DNA of 64,000 nucleotides from Strongyloides papillosus (taxonomy: Eukaryota > Nematoda > Chromadorea > Rhabditida > Strongyloididae), in contig SRSI01000023.1 in NCBI GenBank assembly GCA_005656395.1, forward strand, positions 806,001 to 870,000, given 5' to 3'. Both the position numbers and the translations under genes were made by a program. The notes beneath the pieces are model-generated. The model ran no database searches, had not been told where the DNA came from, and saw nothing but the letters and a program-made list of their open reading frames with translations. Below, piece by piece: positions 23,501 through 32,651 of the stretch (its first letter is position 1; the number at the start of each line of letters is the position of its first letter).

Positions 23501-24406
23501 TTCAAATCCTTTACTTAAACTTTCTTTATTTTTAGTTTCAACCATATCCAACTCAAAAAAAGATGATTCATCATTGTCAATATACTCAATTTCCTTTATT
23601 TTACTTTCAACTTTTTTTCCATTTTTATCACGACAAACAATCTTAAGATGGCCTTTACGTCCACAATTATTACATGTTGCATCTTTCATACGGCATCGCT
23701 CTCTCGTATGTCCATTTCTCCCACAACAGTAACATCTCTCTCTATTTCTAGTGTTTACGTATGCTATTACATTACCAATAACTGGATTTGCTGCTTCATA
23801 TCCACGACTCAATTCAACTAATCTTTCAAAACCTGCATTTTCTTCTTTACTAGCTATAATAAACCGTCTTGCTGCCTCATCTTTGAGACCGTTAACAAAA
23901 ATTAACCCAAGAAATCCATCTTTACCAGAGCCCCAACTTTCTAGACTACAGTCTCTAGCTTGGGCAGATAGTCTTGAAGCAAAATCACGAACATTCTCTT
24001 CCTGTTTCTGTTTCAAACCCATCAGCTCCAGTCTCGATACCAACATACAATTCCTTTTTTTTCCATACAGATCCAATAATATCTCAGACAATCTCGTAAC
24101 CGGTGTATCCTTCAGTTTTGCTGGTTCCAGCTTTGCCTTCACTTCCGCAAATGCCTTCGGACCCATATCTCTTATTAAAACCAATCTCTGATACGTTTCT
24201 TCTGTGACATTGGCCATATACAATGCTACCTCAAGCCTCTCCAGCCAGTCCTCAATCTTTTCACGCTGCGGATCAAACTCGCCAACACCTTGAACAACCT
24301 TTCCTGCAAACATTTTCCCAGTACCATCCGGTGTTCCAGCTGTTGAAGTGCTTGATTGTGACATTTCGAGTCCAAACGCCAATTTAATGGATTTAAAGAG
24401 ACTCAA
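20573..24406 (-). CDS. Gypsy 2 Gag-Pol polyprotein
   Basis: Open from 24406, but that first ATG lies in the LTR and the frame runs through the primer-binding site. The likely start is the Met at 24364 (MSQSSTSTAG), giving 1263 residues. Order: Gag; two CCHC zinc knuckles (CYCCGRNGHTRERC and CNNCGRKGHLKIVC, ~residues 228-258 of the long frame); protease DTGADRSIVS (~317); reverse transcriptase with KIDLKNAFNQL and SCYLDDIIIAG (~600); RNase H with LATDASEYGVGAVLL; integrase zinc finger HDGHFG...CDVCN; catalytic core with VHIDFAGPF, VSDNGRNF and NGECERL. Two knuckles fit the mag lineage of Ty3/gypsy. All key residues are present and there is no frameshift, so it could encode a working element. 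Confidence 0.92.
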   Translation of the reverse strand: MSLFKSIKLAFGLEMSQSSTSTAGTPDGTGKMFAGKVVQGVGEFDPQREKIEDWLERLEVALYMANVTEETYQRLVLIRDMGPKAFAEVKAKLEPAKLKDTPVTRLSEILLDLYGKKRNCMLVSRLELMGLKQKQEENVRDFASRLSAQARDCSLESWGSGKDGFLGLIFVNGLKDEAARRFIIASKEENAGFERLVELSRGYEAANPVIGNVIAYVNTRNRERCYCCGRNGHTRERCRMKDATCNNCGRKGHLKIVCRDKNGKKVESKIKEIEYIDNDESSFFELDMVETKNKESLSKGFELKINDYLVKGKLDTGADRSIVSKELWKKIGSPKLKIKGVGELVDVNGNELKILGSFRAKVEAQKKCGFIELRVFEREKCLIGRDIISMLKLDLNEIFYEKIEEINDSSEFIIKEFVERYPKLFNVERNDGSNLHAKLYLKPDAVPKFVPARNHPLALRKAVKNEIQRLIAANIFKPVRTSKWASPLVSVPKPDGSIRLCGDYSRTVNPQLHVEQFPIPSLTEAINKISGGSIFAKIDLKNAFNQLHMDEEGMEILTIATPEGLMAVKRLQPGVASAPAIFQHHMYEWFGEMDMVSCYLDDIIIAGISKHDLIQRLNTVFQKLNEMGLVVNAKKLEILKEEVVFLGHLINKEGRRPNPDKIQGIIAMRRPQSQAEVHTFIGKCMHYADYMKNATLKAKPLYELIKKGTVFEWTSVHEKCFQDLKRELMEITMLSHYDGTQLLVLATDASEYGVGAVLLMRDEKKKERPLAHASKTFSKSQRNWSQLDKEAAAIIFGVTKFSDFLLFKRFVLQTDSKPLTYIYQEKANLPVTVIKRVDRWNIILRRYQYDIEYVNTKLFSKADCLSRLPSPEVMQDDKEVDEIEETFAKNSPLDLNIIKVEQAKDPIISVVIQLVLTSFPEYIKDDEIRKYKIFQNELSVIHGVLFRNICVVIPTTLREQVLVMLHDGHFGSTKVKLLARSYCFWPGITESIEAMTKGCDVCNLYGDTKTNDDLHAWEKTDKPWYRVHIDFAGPFYNFMWLLVTDSYSKFPHVTKMTKTESKDVISVLRQLFALHGNPVQLVSDNGRNFISKEMEDFLMKKRITHIRTPVYHPMSNGECERLVKTFKLSMKKLVDTGLSLDEALDRFLMNFRITPHGKEKESPSELLFKRRIRTNLDALREEAMKPIINKMEKKDYKEGEEIYVRDYKSERNWEHGKLKEKAAPNLYFVETPTVKQKLVHSSQIKVNHAAATNKQSQNLKRSLPPRSAKNKSITYKV
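24364..24381 (-). other. Candidate tRNA primer-binding site of gypsy 2
   Basis: Starts one base inside the 5' LTR. The coding strand begins TGGCGTTTGGACTC, so the plus strand ends ...CGCCA, as expected for a match to a tRNA 3' end with CCA. The first base overlaps the likely gag start codon. The matching tRNA is not identified. Confidence 0.6.
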
Positions 24407-24477
24407 TTTTTATTAATTTTAACACTCTTTATAAATACAATAAATCTAAATATTATATGAAATTAGCATATACCACA
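24383..24477 (-). repeat. 5' LTR of gypsy 2 (95 bp)
   Basis: Identical by eye to the other LTR; flanked outside by ATTTT (24478-24482). Contains an ATG (24406) in frame with gag, which would lie upstream of or within the transcript leader. Confidence 0.85.
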
Positions 24478-24482
24478 ATTTT

Positions 24483-25599
24483 CCTCTTTTTTGACTCATT
24501 ATATATTTTAATCGATAAAATTTTTAAAATTTAATTTTTTTCTTAATTTATTTCATGCTTAGAGTTATTATGTCGTCAAATTATCGCATATACAAATAAT
24601 ATATGCAGCAAAATTATAAGATGATTTTAAATGTATGCTAAATAAATTTATTTTTTGATAAATGTATTGAATTATTGTTTTATAAATGTTTGAGTAAAAC
24701 GTGCTTGTCACGTTCGCTGTAAATGTGTCATCAAGAATAGGAGTATATAATGTATAAGATCTTATGTCATCATGAGGATATTTTTTTAACTTGTACTAAC
24801 ATTTATAATTTACGCTTAGGTGTTAAGTTATTTACAAACGTACTAATAATAGATAAACCTCCACGAGAAGTAGGAGGTAAGTTAATGTCTTTATTATTAT
24901 TATTGTTATTATTGTAATTGAGATTTTTGGTGTGGAAATAAATTTGCAATTTAAGTAACTAGAGGTCACGAGGACCAATTAAACATGACCGTTTGACCAT
25001 AAAAATTGGTCATGTTTGAAAAGAGTTATGTCTGGAACAAAATTGATTTTTACAATGAAAATAAAAAAAAAGCAAAAGTATTGGCATTAAAATTAAAATA
25101 ACTTCTTTCGTTGTTAAGCTATAAACTTCGTTAGATCCTTATTCTTTAAGATAGATGTAGATCTATATAACAGACATTATTTTATTTATTTTTATCAAGT
25201 TATAACTAAGTTATAGCTATTTAACTTTTCAATCATTTTTTTAAAATGTTCATCACTCTTTGGATCATACCTTGGCCAGTTTTTAATCAATTTCTATAGT
25301 ATTGCGTTTCCGCACTATTCTGAAATTGTACCTTTTAAATGACATACTATTAAAATTATTTTATTAACTTTGAAAAAAGTTATCCTTTGAACAAAACTAT
25401 ACTAAAAAGGGGGTAAAAAAGAGTGTTTTTTAAGAATAACTTGGCCAAATTTTGGCCAAAAATTTTTGAAACCGATCCAGCACCTTTAGTTAGAAAAAAA
25501 CACATCTTTTGGCTATTTACTGATAAAAATCGGTTAAATTTGAAAAAAGTTATGAGAGAGACAAATTTTTCTTCTTATTTCTTTTTATTATAGATTAAT
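24483..25599. repeat. Intergenic DNA with repeat family R1
   Basis: No gene. From about 25130 to 25560 it carries a copy of a dispersed ~300-400 bp repeat also found near 42960-43420, 46240-46620 and 46640-47130. Shared marks are 'tttggctcata', 'actattctggaattgtacc', 'ttggccaaattttggcc' and 'gtttgaaaagagttatg'. A partial extra copy lies near 24962-25080. No terminal repeats could be placed. Confidence 0.5.
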
Positions 25600-26470
25600 A
25601 CCTAAAAGTATTATTATCATCAATAAAGTATGCTATTTTACAGTATATTACTCATTTGGCCGTATTTGGCTAAAAAAATTCCAATAATTTTTATCACTTA
25701 AATTTTTAAAAAAATCATTTTTCTTTACATTTACTACAATTTATTTGCTTTTTTTACTATTTTACATAATAATTTTCCTATAGGAGCATATTTATGCATC
25801 TTTCAAAAATATCGTATTTTTGATTTTGTTCTCATTAAATTTTTGTTTGAAATATGAACAGTTAGCAGTAAAAAATAAAAAAATATAACAACTACTTTCA
25901 ATAAGGAATCATTATCGATGTTGGAAAATTTAAAAAAAAATAGCATACTGTTTTTCAAATACTAAATAAAATGAAAAATTAGACTATTTTTAAACTGTCA
26001 TAAATTTCTTGAATCTTAACTTAAATAAATATTATTATATTCATTCGATAGAGCTTTGTTAACTCTATCAGAATAATGATAAAGCTCTTGCGAGAATTTT
26101 CTCAATGAGCTTTAATTTTGAAAAAACTACGAAATTTTGGCAAAAAGCGTGATTTTTTGTTATAATTAAAAATTAAACAATGTTAGTGAAGTTTAATATT
26201 TATGATACTGAAGATTCTAGTACAAAAAAAGTTGAGCTTTCGATCTGTAAAAGAATCATCTAAATATCTCTTCATATAAAAAAGTTACGTACTCATAAAA
26301 GCGAAAAAAACACATTTTTTTAAAATGGCCAAAAGTCCTAAAAGAACCATAATTTTTTAAAAATAAAAAATATTGTCGTTCTATTAATCTGCAAAACTTC
26401 ACGTTTTTATCTCTTCATACAAAAAAGTTATTAACGCTCATAGGTGGGGAGTTAATTATGAGACATCCTG
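25600..26470. repeat. Foldback element, copy 2 (left arm lost)
   Basis: The core and right arm match 530-1440. The right end reads AGACATCCTG then TA at 26471, as in copy 1. The left inverted arm is not recognisable; repeat R1 occupies its place. It is more diverged than copy 1's arms are from each other. Confidence 0.65.
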
Positions 26471-28347
26471 TATATAAATTTTGTAAATTGAATATATTTT
26501 TATGTTGTTTTCTTTTGTTTTTACTTTAGAAGTTGTAATCTTTGTGTTTTCAATTTCTAACATATCTTTCAAAATTTCCAGATTATTTACATTTGTAATA
26601 AGTAAAACTTCATCTTTAAAAGTTATTCACGCAAAGTAATTTTTCATTTGTATTTTATACAAATTAATTTTTAAATAATTAGTGATTAAAAGTGATGGAA
26701 TAAGTTATTAAACTTTACTAAGCTTTGACTCAAAGTAATTGTTAAAAACAAAAAAATGGTAAGTATCAATTATTATTTCTTTAGTCAAATAATATAATTT
26801 CCAAAGCGTTTTTTTCTCTAATATAACGCTTTTTATTTATTATGGAATATCTCCAAAATTACATTGGATATTATACGTTTTTTCATAAGCATCATTTTTA
26901 CAATCTTCTACAATTCGTCTTGTATAAAATTTTTTGGAAGTTTCATAAAAAAATCGAGCCGAAAGAACTAATAAATAAATAATTTTTTTTTCTACATTTA
27001 TTTACCTTTTTTAACTATTTTATAAGCTGTAAATGTTTCAGTAATTTTAATTAAATGACCACAAACTCCTTTTTCTTCTTTTAAGGTTTTATCACCTTTA
27101 CGATTTATTATTTTCAATATAACGCTTTCATTTGGATGTTCTGAAAAACACTTAGGCTTTCCTTCAACTGTAAGGGGGAAAGTGGAATGATGAAAACCAA
27201 AACTTTTAAATATTAGAATAGTTATAATTACTGATAATGTTTTAAAAACTCTCATTTTTGAATATTTTTAAAATAAATTTGTCTTAAATACTAGAAATTA
27301 CCGTGCAAAATTATTATAAAACAAATATTTAATTTCTAAAAAATCAAGAAGCAAAAAAAATATAGTTAAAAATAAATATTTTCATAATTTTTGTTTTAGA
27401 TTATACGACTTTCAAAATTTATAGGAATCAGATTTTTATTAAATGAGTTAAATTTATAAAATTTTGTCTTTTGATAAGTTGTAGTAAAAAATGAGCAAGT
27501 ATATAACTACAATATATAGCAAACTTTCTGTTAATTTAAATTAAACAACATATTAGGAAAAAAGAATAAAATTCAAGCTTACAAATATTAATTTATTATG
27601 TGTATAAAATATAAACATTCAGAACTAAAAAGTAGCTTGCATGGTAAAAAAAAATTTTTAATTTAGATCAAGTTAGTGAAATTTCTTTATGTTTCCAAGT
27701 AGTTTATTTGAGATCAACATTTTACTTCTACTTTTCTAGATCAAAGTTAATATTTTGAATCAATCAGTGTACAGCTTGTAGAACCTTTATATTTATTTAG
27801 GACCTAGAAAACTTTAAAACTTTGTTAACTCTATCATATATATTATCAAGTTCTACACAAAAACATTCTTTAATTTTATTCATCAATAATTATTAGTAAA
27901 AAATTTATTTTATTACTTTCTTTATTTGTAGATTTGATCATAAAAAATTAAATCTATAACAATTTTTTTGTTATTCTATCTTAATAGTATTTTAATGAAA
28001 AAATATATTATAAATGGTTTAACATAATAGACGAAAATACAAGGTGATTTGAGTAGAGTTCTTCAGATTATCGCACATACAACTTTGCTTATTCTTAAAC
28101 AAAAATGTGGTATTAAATCTATTGTATAACCAAGATACATACTATTATTGTTCTACAGATTTCGTAAGAAAAATTTGGAATTTGGAAAAATTTTTTTGAT
28201 CGTCAAAAATTTAGGTATATTTTCCAACTTCAAAAAATTTAGTTTTTTTATATACAGGATATTTTTATTACCGTTGGCTGACTATGAAAAAGCAACTTCT
28301 TTTCTAAATATTTTTAAAATATTATGAACATAGGATTTTAATAACTA
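26471..28347. repeat. Duplicated locus unit B (left part)
   Basis: Aligns with unit A 2893-5355, including a TTL-like gene and the non-coding DNA upstream of it. It lacks two blocks present in unit A. It is interrupted at 28348 by a 2.7-kb element and resumes at 31025-31523, where it preserves the empty gypsy-1 target site. Confidence 0.75.
26840..27255 (-). CDS. Secreted transthyretin-like (TTL) protein, copy B
   Basis: Exon 1 27006-27255, exon 2 26840-26967, intron 38 nt (26968-27005, GT..AG); 125 residues. A signal peptide is present (MRVFKTLSVIITILIFKSFG). It shares the exon 2 blocks ARFFYETS and YTRRIVEDC with copy A. The mature N-terminal half is much less alike than exon 2 and the flanking non-coding DNA, which suggests faster change in the exposed part. 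Four cysteines (PKC, GVC, EDC, IQC) match copy A. Extracellular role unknown. Confidence 0.7.
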
Positions 28348-31022
28348 CACGGAGATTTTTTCCGTGTCATTTCGACACCGCTTGCCGGACCCGATTCTGT
28401 AGAAGTAAATTAAAAATTAAAATACTTCACTAATTTAAGATAAAACTTAACTTCATGTACTCATTGCACCAATTTTTTTTGAAAAAGATACGTCAAAAAT
28501 ATTCATAAAGAATCAAAAAATTTTTATCATTAAACTTTAAAAAAATTTGAAAAGATAAATAATTTACTGTTTTAAAAATTCATATTTAAAGTTAAAATAT
28601 TTTATAAACCAAACATTCTTAGATGATATTTTTGGTATTAAAACATTAAATATACAAAATAATCACCTGATTTAGCCGCATGATTGCTATTTTTTATTAA
28701 AAAATTTTAATATTCAATCAAAACTATTTTTTATACCATTCATGCACTCATATCATTTGTTAATTTTGTTTTTTACAAATGTAATAACTTTTTGTAATTT
28801 AAAAGAACTAGTAGATATTGCTGTTTCTTTTTCAATTGACTTTACAAACATTTTTAGTTTTTTGCATATGCAATTTCTATAAAATGCAGTATAAAACGAC
28901 ACCATAATCTTTGATCACTTAAATGCTTTTTAACTTTAATCTTAACTTTTTGAAAGAGTTTTTAATAAGAAAAATAAATGTTTTTTACAGTATCTTTAAT
29001 AAATATTCTTCTAATAATACATATATATATCCGAAAACAGTTAATATTATTATCTTCATTTTCTTTTGTTATAATGATGCATAAACAAAGTAAAAATTAA
29101 GTTTTTCTTATCTAATATCATAAATTTCACTGAATATTCGACTATATGGAATATAGAAAATTGCAATAAAATAGTTGATTTTTGTTCAAATAATTATTTA
29201 CTATATTTTTAAAATTTTACATTTTTCGGAAAAATTTTAGTTTAGAGGTTCCCACTTTCAAAGGCTAAATAAAGCATTTATGTTGATACAATGGATATAG
29301 TTACAATATTTAATGATAAATAAATGTATTTAAAGGTGGTTTGTAGCATTTGAAGACTTTTTTTTGCAGCATCCATTTTTTGTATAAATTTCAAGTAAAT
29401 TTTATATTCGATAAAGCTATGGTAGCTAAATAAGAAGATAATTAATGAAAAAATTAGTTTTTTTTGGATCAATTAGCACATTAAAACCAATTATTAACGT
29501 AAAAAGTGAAGATATTTTGTTATACACAACAAAAGCAAAATTAATACTGTTAGTTGTACTAAAGACTGTCGTTAATCTATTTTTTAACTTAAAATTTTTT
29601 TAATTTGCCAAATTGCTTAATAATGTTACTAAATTCATATCAACATTAAAAAACTAAAAAAGGTTATATTTTAAGTAAAAACTGTTAAAAAAGAGACCTT
29701 TTAATTAAAATTGTACCCATCTTTTCTTTAATTACAGGTTATTTTAGATAACACTGTTGTCATTTAAATGTTTTTCACTACTTTTATATAATTCATGATT
29801 TTTCAAACAAATAATAAAAAAAGAAGTAATCTTTTAAGTTTTTGCCATGCTGAATATCTTACTTTTTAAAATTTAAAAATATTTCCATACAAGACAATTT
29901 TTGAGTATCGCACCTGTAAATTATAATGAAAGATAAAAAATTCTTGAGGAAAACTACTTTAAAGCACAATAAAATACTAAGACGTGTTCGACACAATATT
30001 GGTGTATGTTAAATCACTTTTATAAAATAAATAATTATGATATTAATTTTACTTATTGGCAAGACGCGTTGTTACAAAAAAAAGCCAAAAGTATTCAACT
30101 TTTGATATAAAATAACTTTTAAAATTGAACAAAACGAAAAATAATTATGCATAAACAATAATAATATTTGTTTGATTATTTATACACAAATCAGCTATTT
30201 AAGGACTATTTTTCATATTTCATATAGTCGAATATTCAGTGAAATTTATGATATTAGATAAGAAAAACTTAATTTGTACTTTGTTTATGCATCATTATAA
30301 CAAAAGAAAATGAAGATGATAATATTAACTGTTTTCGGATATATATATGTATTATTAGAAGAATATTTATTAAAAATACAGTAAAAAATATTTATTTTTC
30401 TTATTAAAAACTCTTTCAAAAAGTTAAGATTAAAGTTAAAAAGCATTTAAGTGATCAAAGATTATGGTGTCGTTTTATACTGCATTTTATAGAAATTGCA
30501 TATGCAAAAAACTAAAAATGTTTGTAAAGTCAATTGAAAAAGAAACAGCAATATCTACTAGTTCTTTTAAATTACAAAAAGTTATTACATTTGTAAAAAA
30601 CAAAATTAACAAATGATATGAGTGCATGAATGGTATAAAAAATAGTTTTGATTGAATATTAAAATTTTTTAATAAAAAATAGCAATCATGCGGCTAAATC
30701 AGGTGATTATTTTGTATATTTAATGTTTTAATACCAAAAATATCATCTAAGAATGTTTGGTTTATAAAATATTTTAACTTTAAATATGAATTTTTAAAAC
30801 AGTAAATTATTTATCTTTTCAAATTTTTTTAAAGTTTAATGATAAAAATTTTTTGATTCTTTATGAATATTTTTGACGTATCTTTTTCAAAAAAAAATTG
30901 GTGCAATGAGTACATGAAGTTAAGTTTTATCTTAAATTAGTGAAGTATTTTAATTTTTAATTTACTTCTACAGAATCGGGTCCGGCAAGCGGTGTCGAAA
31001 TGACACGGAAAAAATCTCTGTG
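28348..31022. mobile_element. 2675-bp element with ~810-bp inverted arms
   Basis: Left arm 28348-29158 and right arm 30211-31022 are near-perfect reverse complements, around a ~1050-bp core. Termini CACGGAGATTTTTTCCGTGT and CACAGAGATTTTTTCCGTGT. TA is duplicated at 28346-28347 and 31023-31024; unit A shows the empty site (single TA at 5354-5355). The core has no transposase; only short chance ORFs. A long-TIR Tc1/mariner-type non-autonomous element is the best fit. Confidence 0.85.
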
Positions 31023-32651
31023 TATGTTGAGTTTTTTAATATTTAAAATAATTATAAATTTTGTCAAATATTTTATGTTCTTTTACAATTAAATTGTAAT
31101 AGAATAATTTTTAGAAATATGCTATCATTGTGCTAATAGAGTAATAAATAATTATCGAATGTATATAATATTATTTATTGCAAGTAATTTTGAGAAAAAA
31201 AATGCGGCTAGACAAATATTGACTGTTTTCAGATTATTTCTAGCAATTAAAAATTATATAATGTTATTTTAATTTTTGACATCGATAATGTTTTATTAAC
31301 AAAAATATTTACGATATTATTCTATTTTTAATCATAAACTGTTCGTTTTTCAAACATGGAGGTTATGAAAATAAAATATACGATACTTTAAGAATATGTA
31401 AAAAAAAGTTATTATAAGGTAATAACTATACAACATAGTTTGAGATAGTAGTTATTAATATAAAATATTGAGAAAATCATTTTTTTTAAAAAGTTTGAAT
31501 AATAAAAGATATTACAGTTTATTGGAAATATAAAACGAATAAGTAATATTATGTTAATTACCTCATGTAAATAATTATAATAATGATATTAAGTTTAATA
31601 ATTTATAAATGTTTGGAAACATACTATTTATATTTTACTTTCCACTAAAAGTAAGAAAATTTTGATATTTAACAAATCATAATTTTTTTTAAAATCAACT
31701 TTATTTAATGATATTATATCTGTTAGATAAAGTTTCATTTATTGTATTAGAATATTATTAAGGCTTTTTAAAAATTATCCTATAAAAAGTTGTTAAAAAT
31801 TCGAAATTTCTTCTATATTAAAGAATTAATCATAGCTGTTTGATTTGTATGCCTATGATATTTCAAGAATAGGGAGGAAAAAAATTGTTTTTTCATAGCC
31901 AGCAGCAATTATAAGAATACTTTTTTATATAAAAAAGTCCATTTATTGAAATTTATAAAATCTACCTAACTTTTGAAAATTTATAACAGCAAAAGGAATC
32001 CAGATTTCTTAAGAAAATTATAATAGTATGTATAACAGTTAAAAAATTGTTATAAAATTGCATACGTAGTTCAAAAATGAGCGGAATTGTATATACAAAT
32101 GTATTAAGGCCTTACGCGGACTACCCTGCGTAGTTATGACATTTTGAGAATATGTAAAAAAAGTTGCTTTTTCATAATCAGTGAAATCATAAGAATGTTT
32201 TCCTATATCAACAGATTACATTTATCTATGTTTCAAAGTTTCACGTTTATTTCGAGAATCATAACTCCATACAGAATTCAGATTTTTTTATGAAACTTAT
32301 ATAACTATAATTGTATGCATCTTAGCTACAAAATAATTTTAATATCGTATTTGTATCTCTAAAATAGGTAAAATTATATACGCGAGTATCTGAAGAGCTT
32401 TAGGCGAATCTCCTTATATATAAGTATTTTTTAAACAATTGTTTAGATGTTATATAAATTAAATGTTAAATGTGACACGTCGTCAGTGTCATAAAAATTA
32501 TTTATGTAAAAGAATGCTTACAGAGCTTTTCAACCATTTATTATATTACTAACAACATTATAGTAGCTATTTAACAAGCTCTGTAAGTTAACTATTAATT
32601 TGTCATTATTATTGCATTTTTTGAAATGTAAGATAAACTAATTGATTCAAC
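31023..32651. other. Unit B remnant and AT-rich intergenic DNA
   Basis: 31025-31523 continues unit B, with the uninterrupted ATAC gypsy target at 31383. 31524-32651 holds no gene that I can support. Around 31830-32410 there are diverged stretches like those at 17060-17350 and 5040-5350 ('gcatacgtagttcaaaaatgagc', 'ctgaagagctttaggcg'), suggesting more, older copies of the same locus. Confidence 0.5.

Larger units (their letters stand above)
20469..24477 (-). mobile_element. Ty3/gypsy (mag-like) LTR retrotransposon 2, intact-looking
   Basis: Two identical 95-bp direct repeats (20469-20563, 24383-24477) with a 5-bp target duplication ATTTT (20464-20468, 24478-24482). Read on the minus strand, the LTR starts TGTGGTATATGC. 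A polypurine tract AAGAGGGGGAA abuts the 3' LTR at 20564-20574. A primer-binding site begins one base inside the 5' LTR. One full-length ORF links Gag to integrase. Identical LTRs and an unbroken ORF point to a recent, possibly still active copy. The LTRs are unusually short for the family. Confidence 0.9.

Noticed and set aside
28360..28410. GC-rich patch as a possible tRNA
   Set aside because: It is part of the terminal inverted repeat and does not fold as a cloverleaf.
29278..29472. 64-codon ORF inside the long-arm element
   Set aside because: AT-rich chance frame, no transposase motif.
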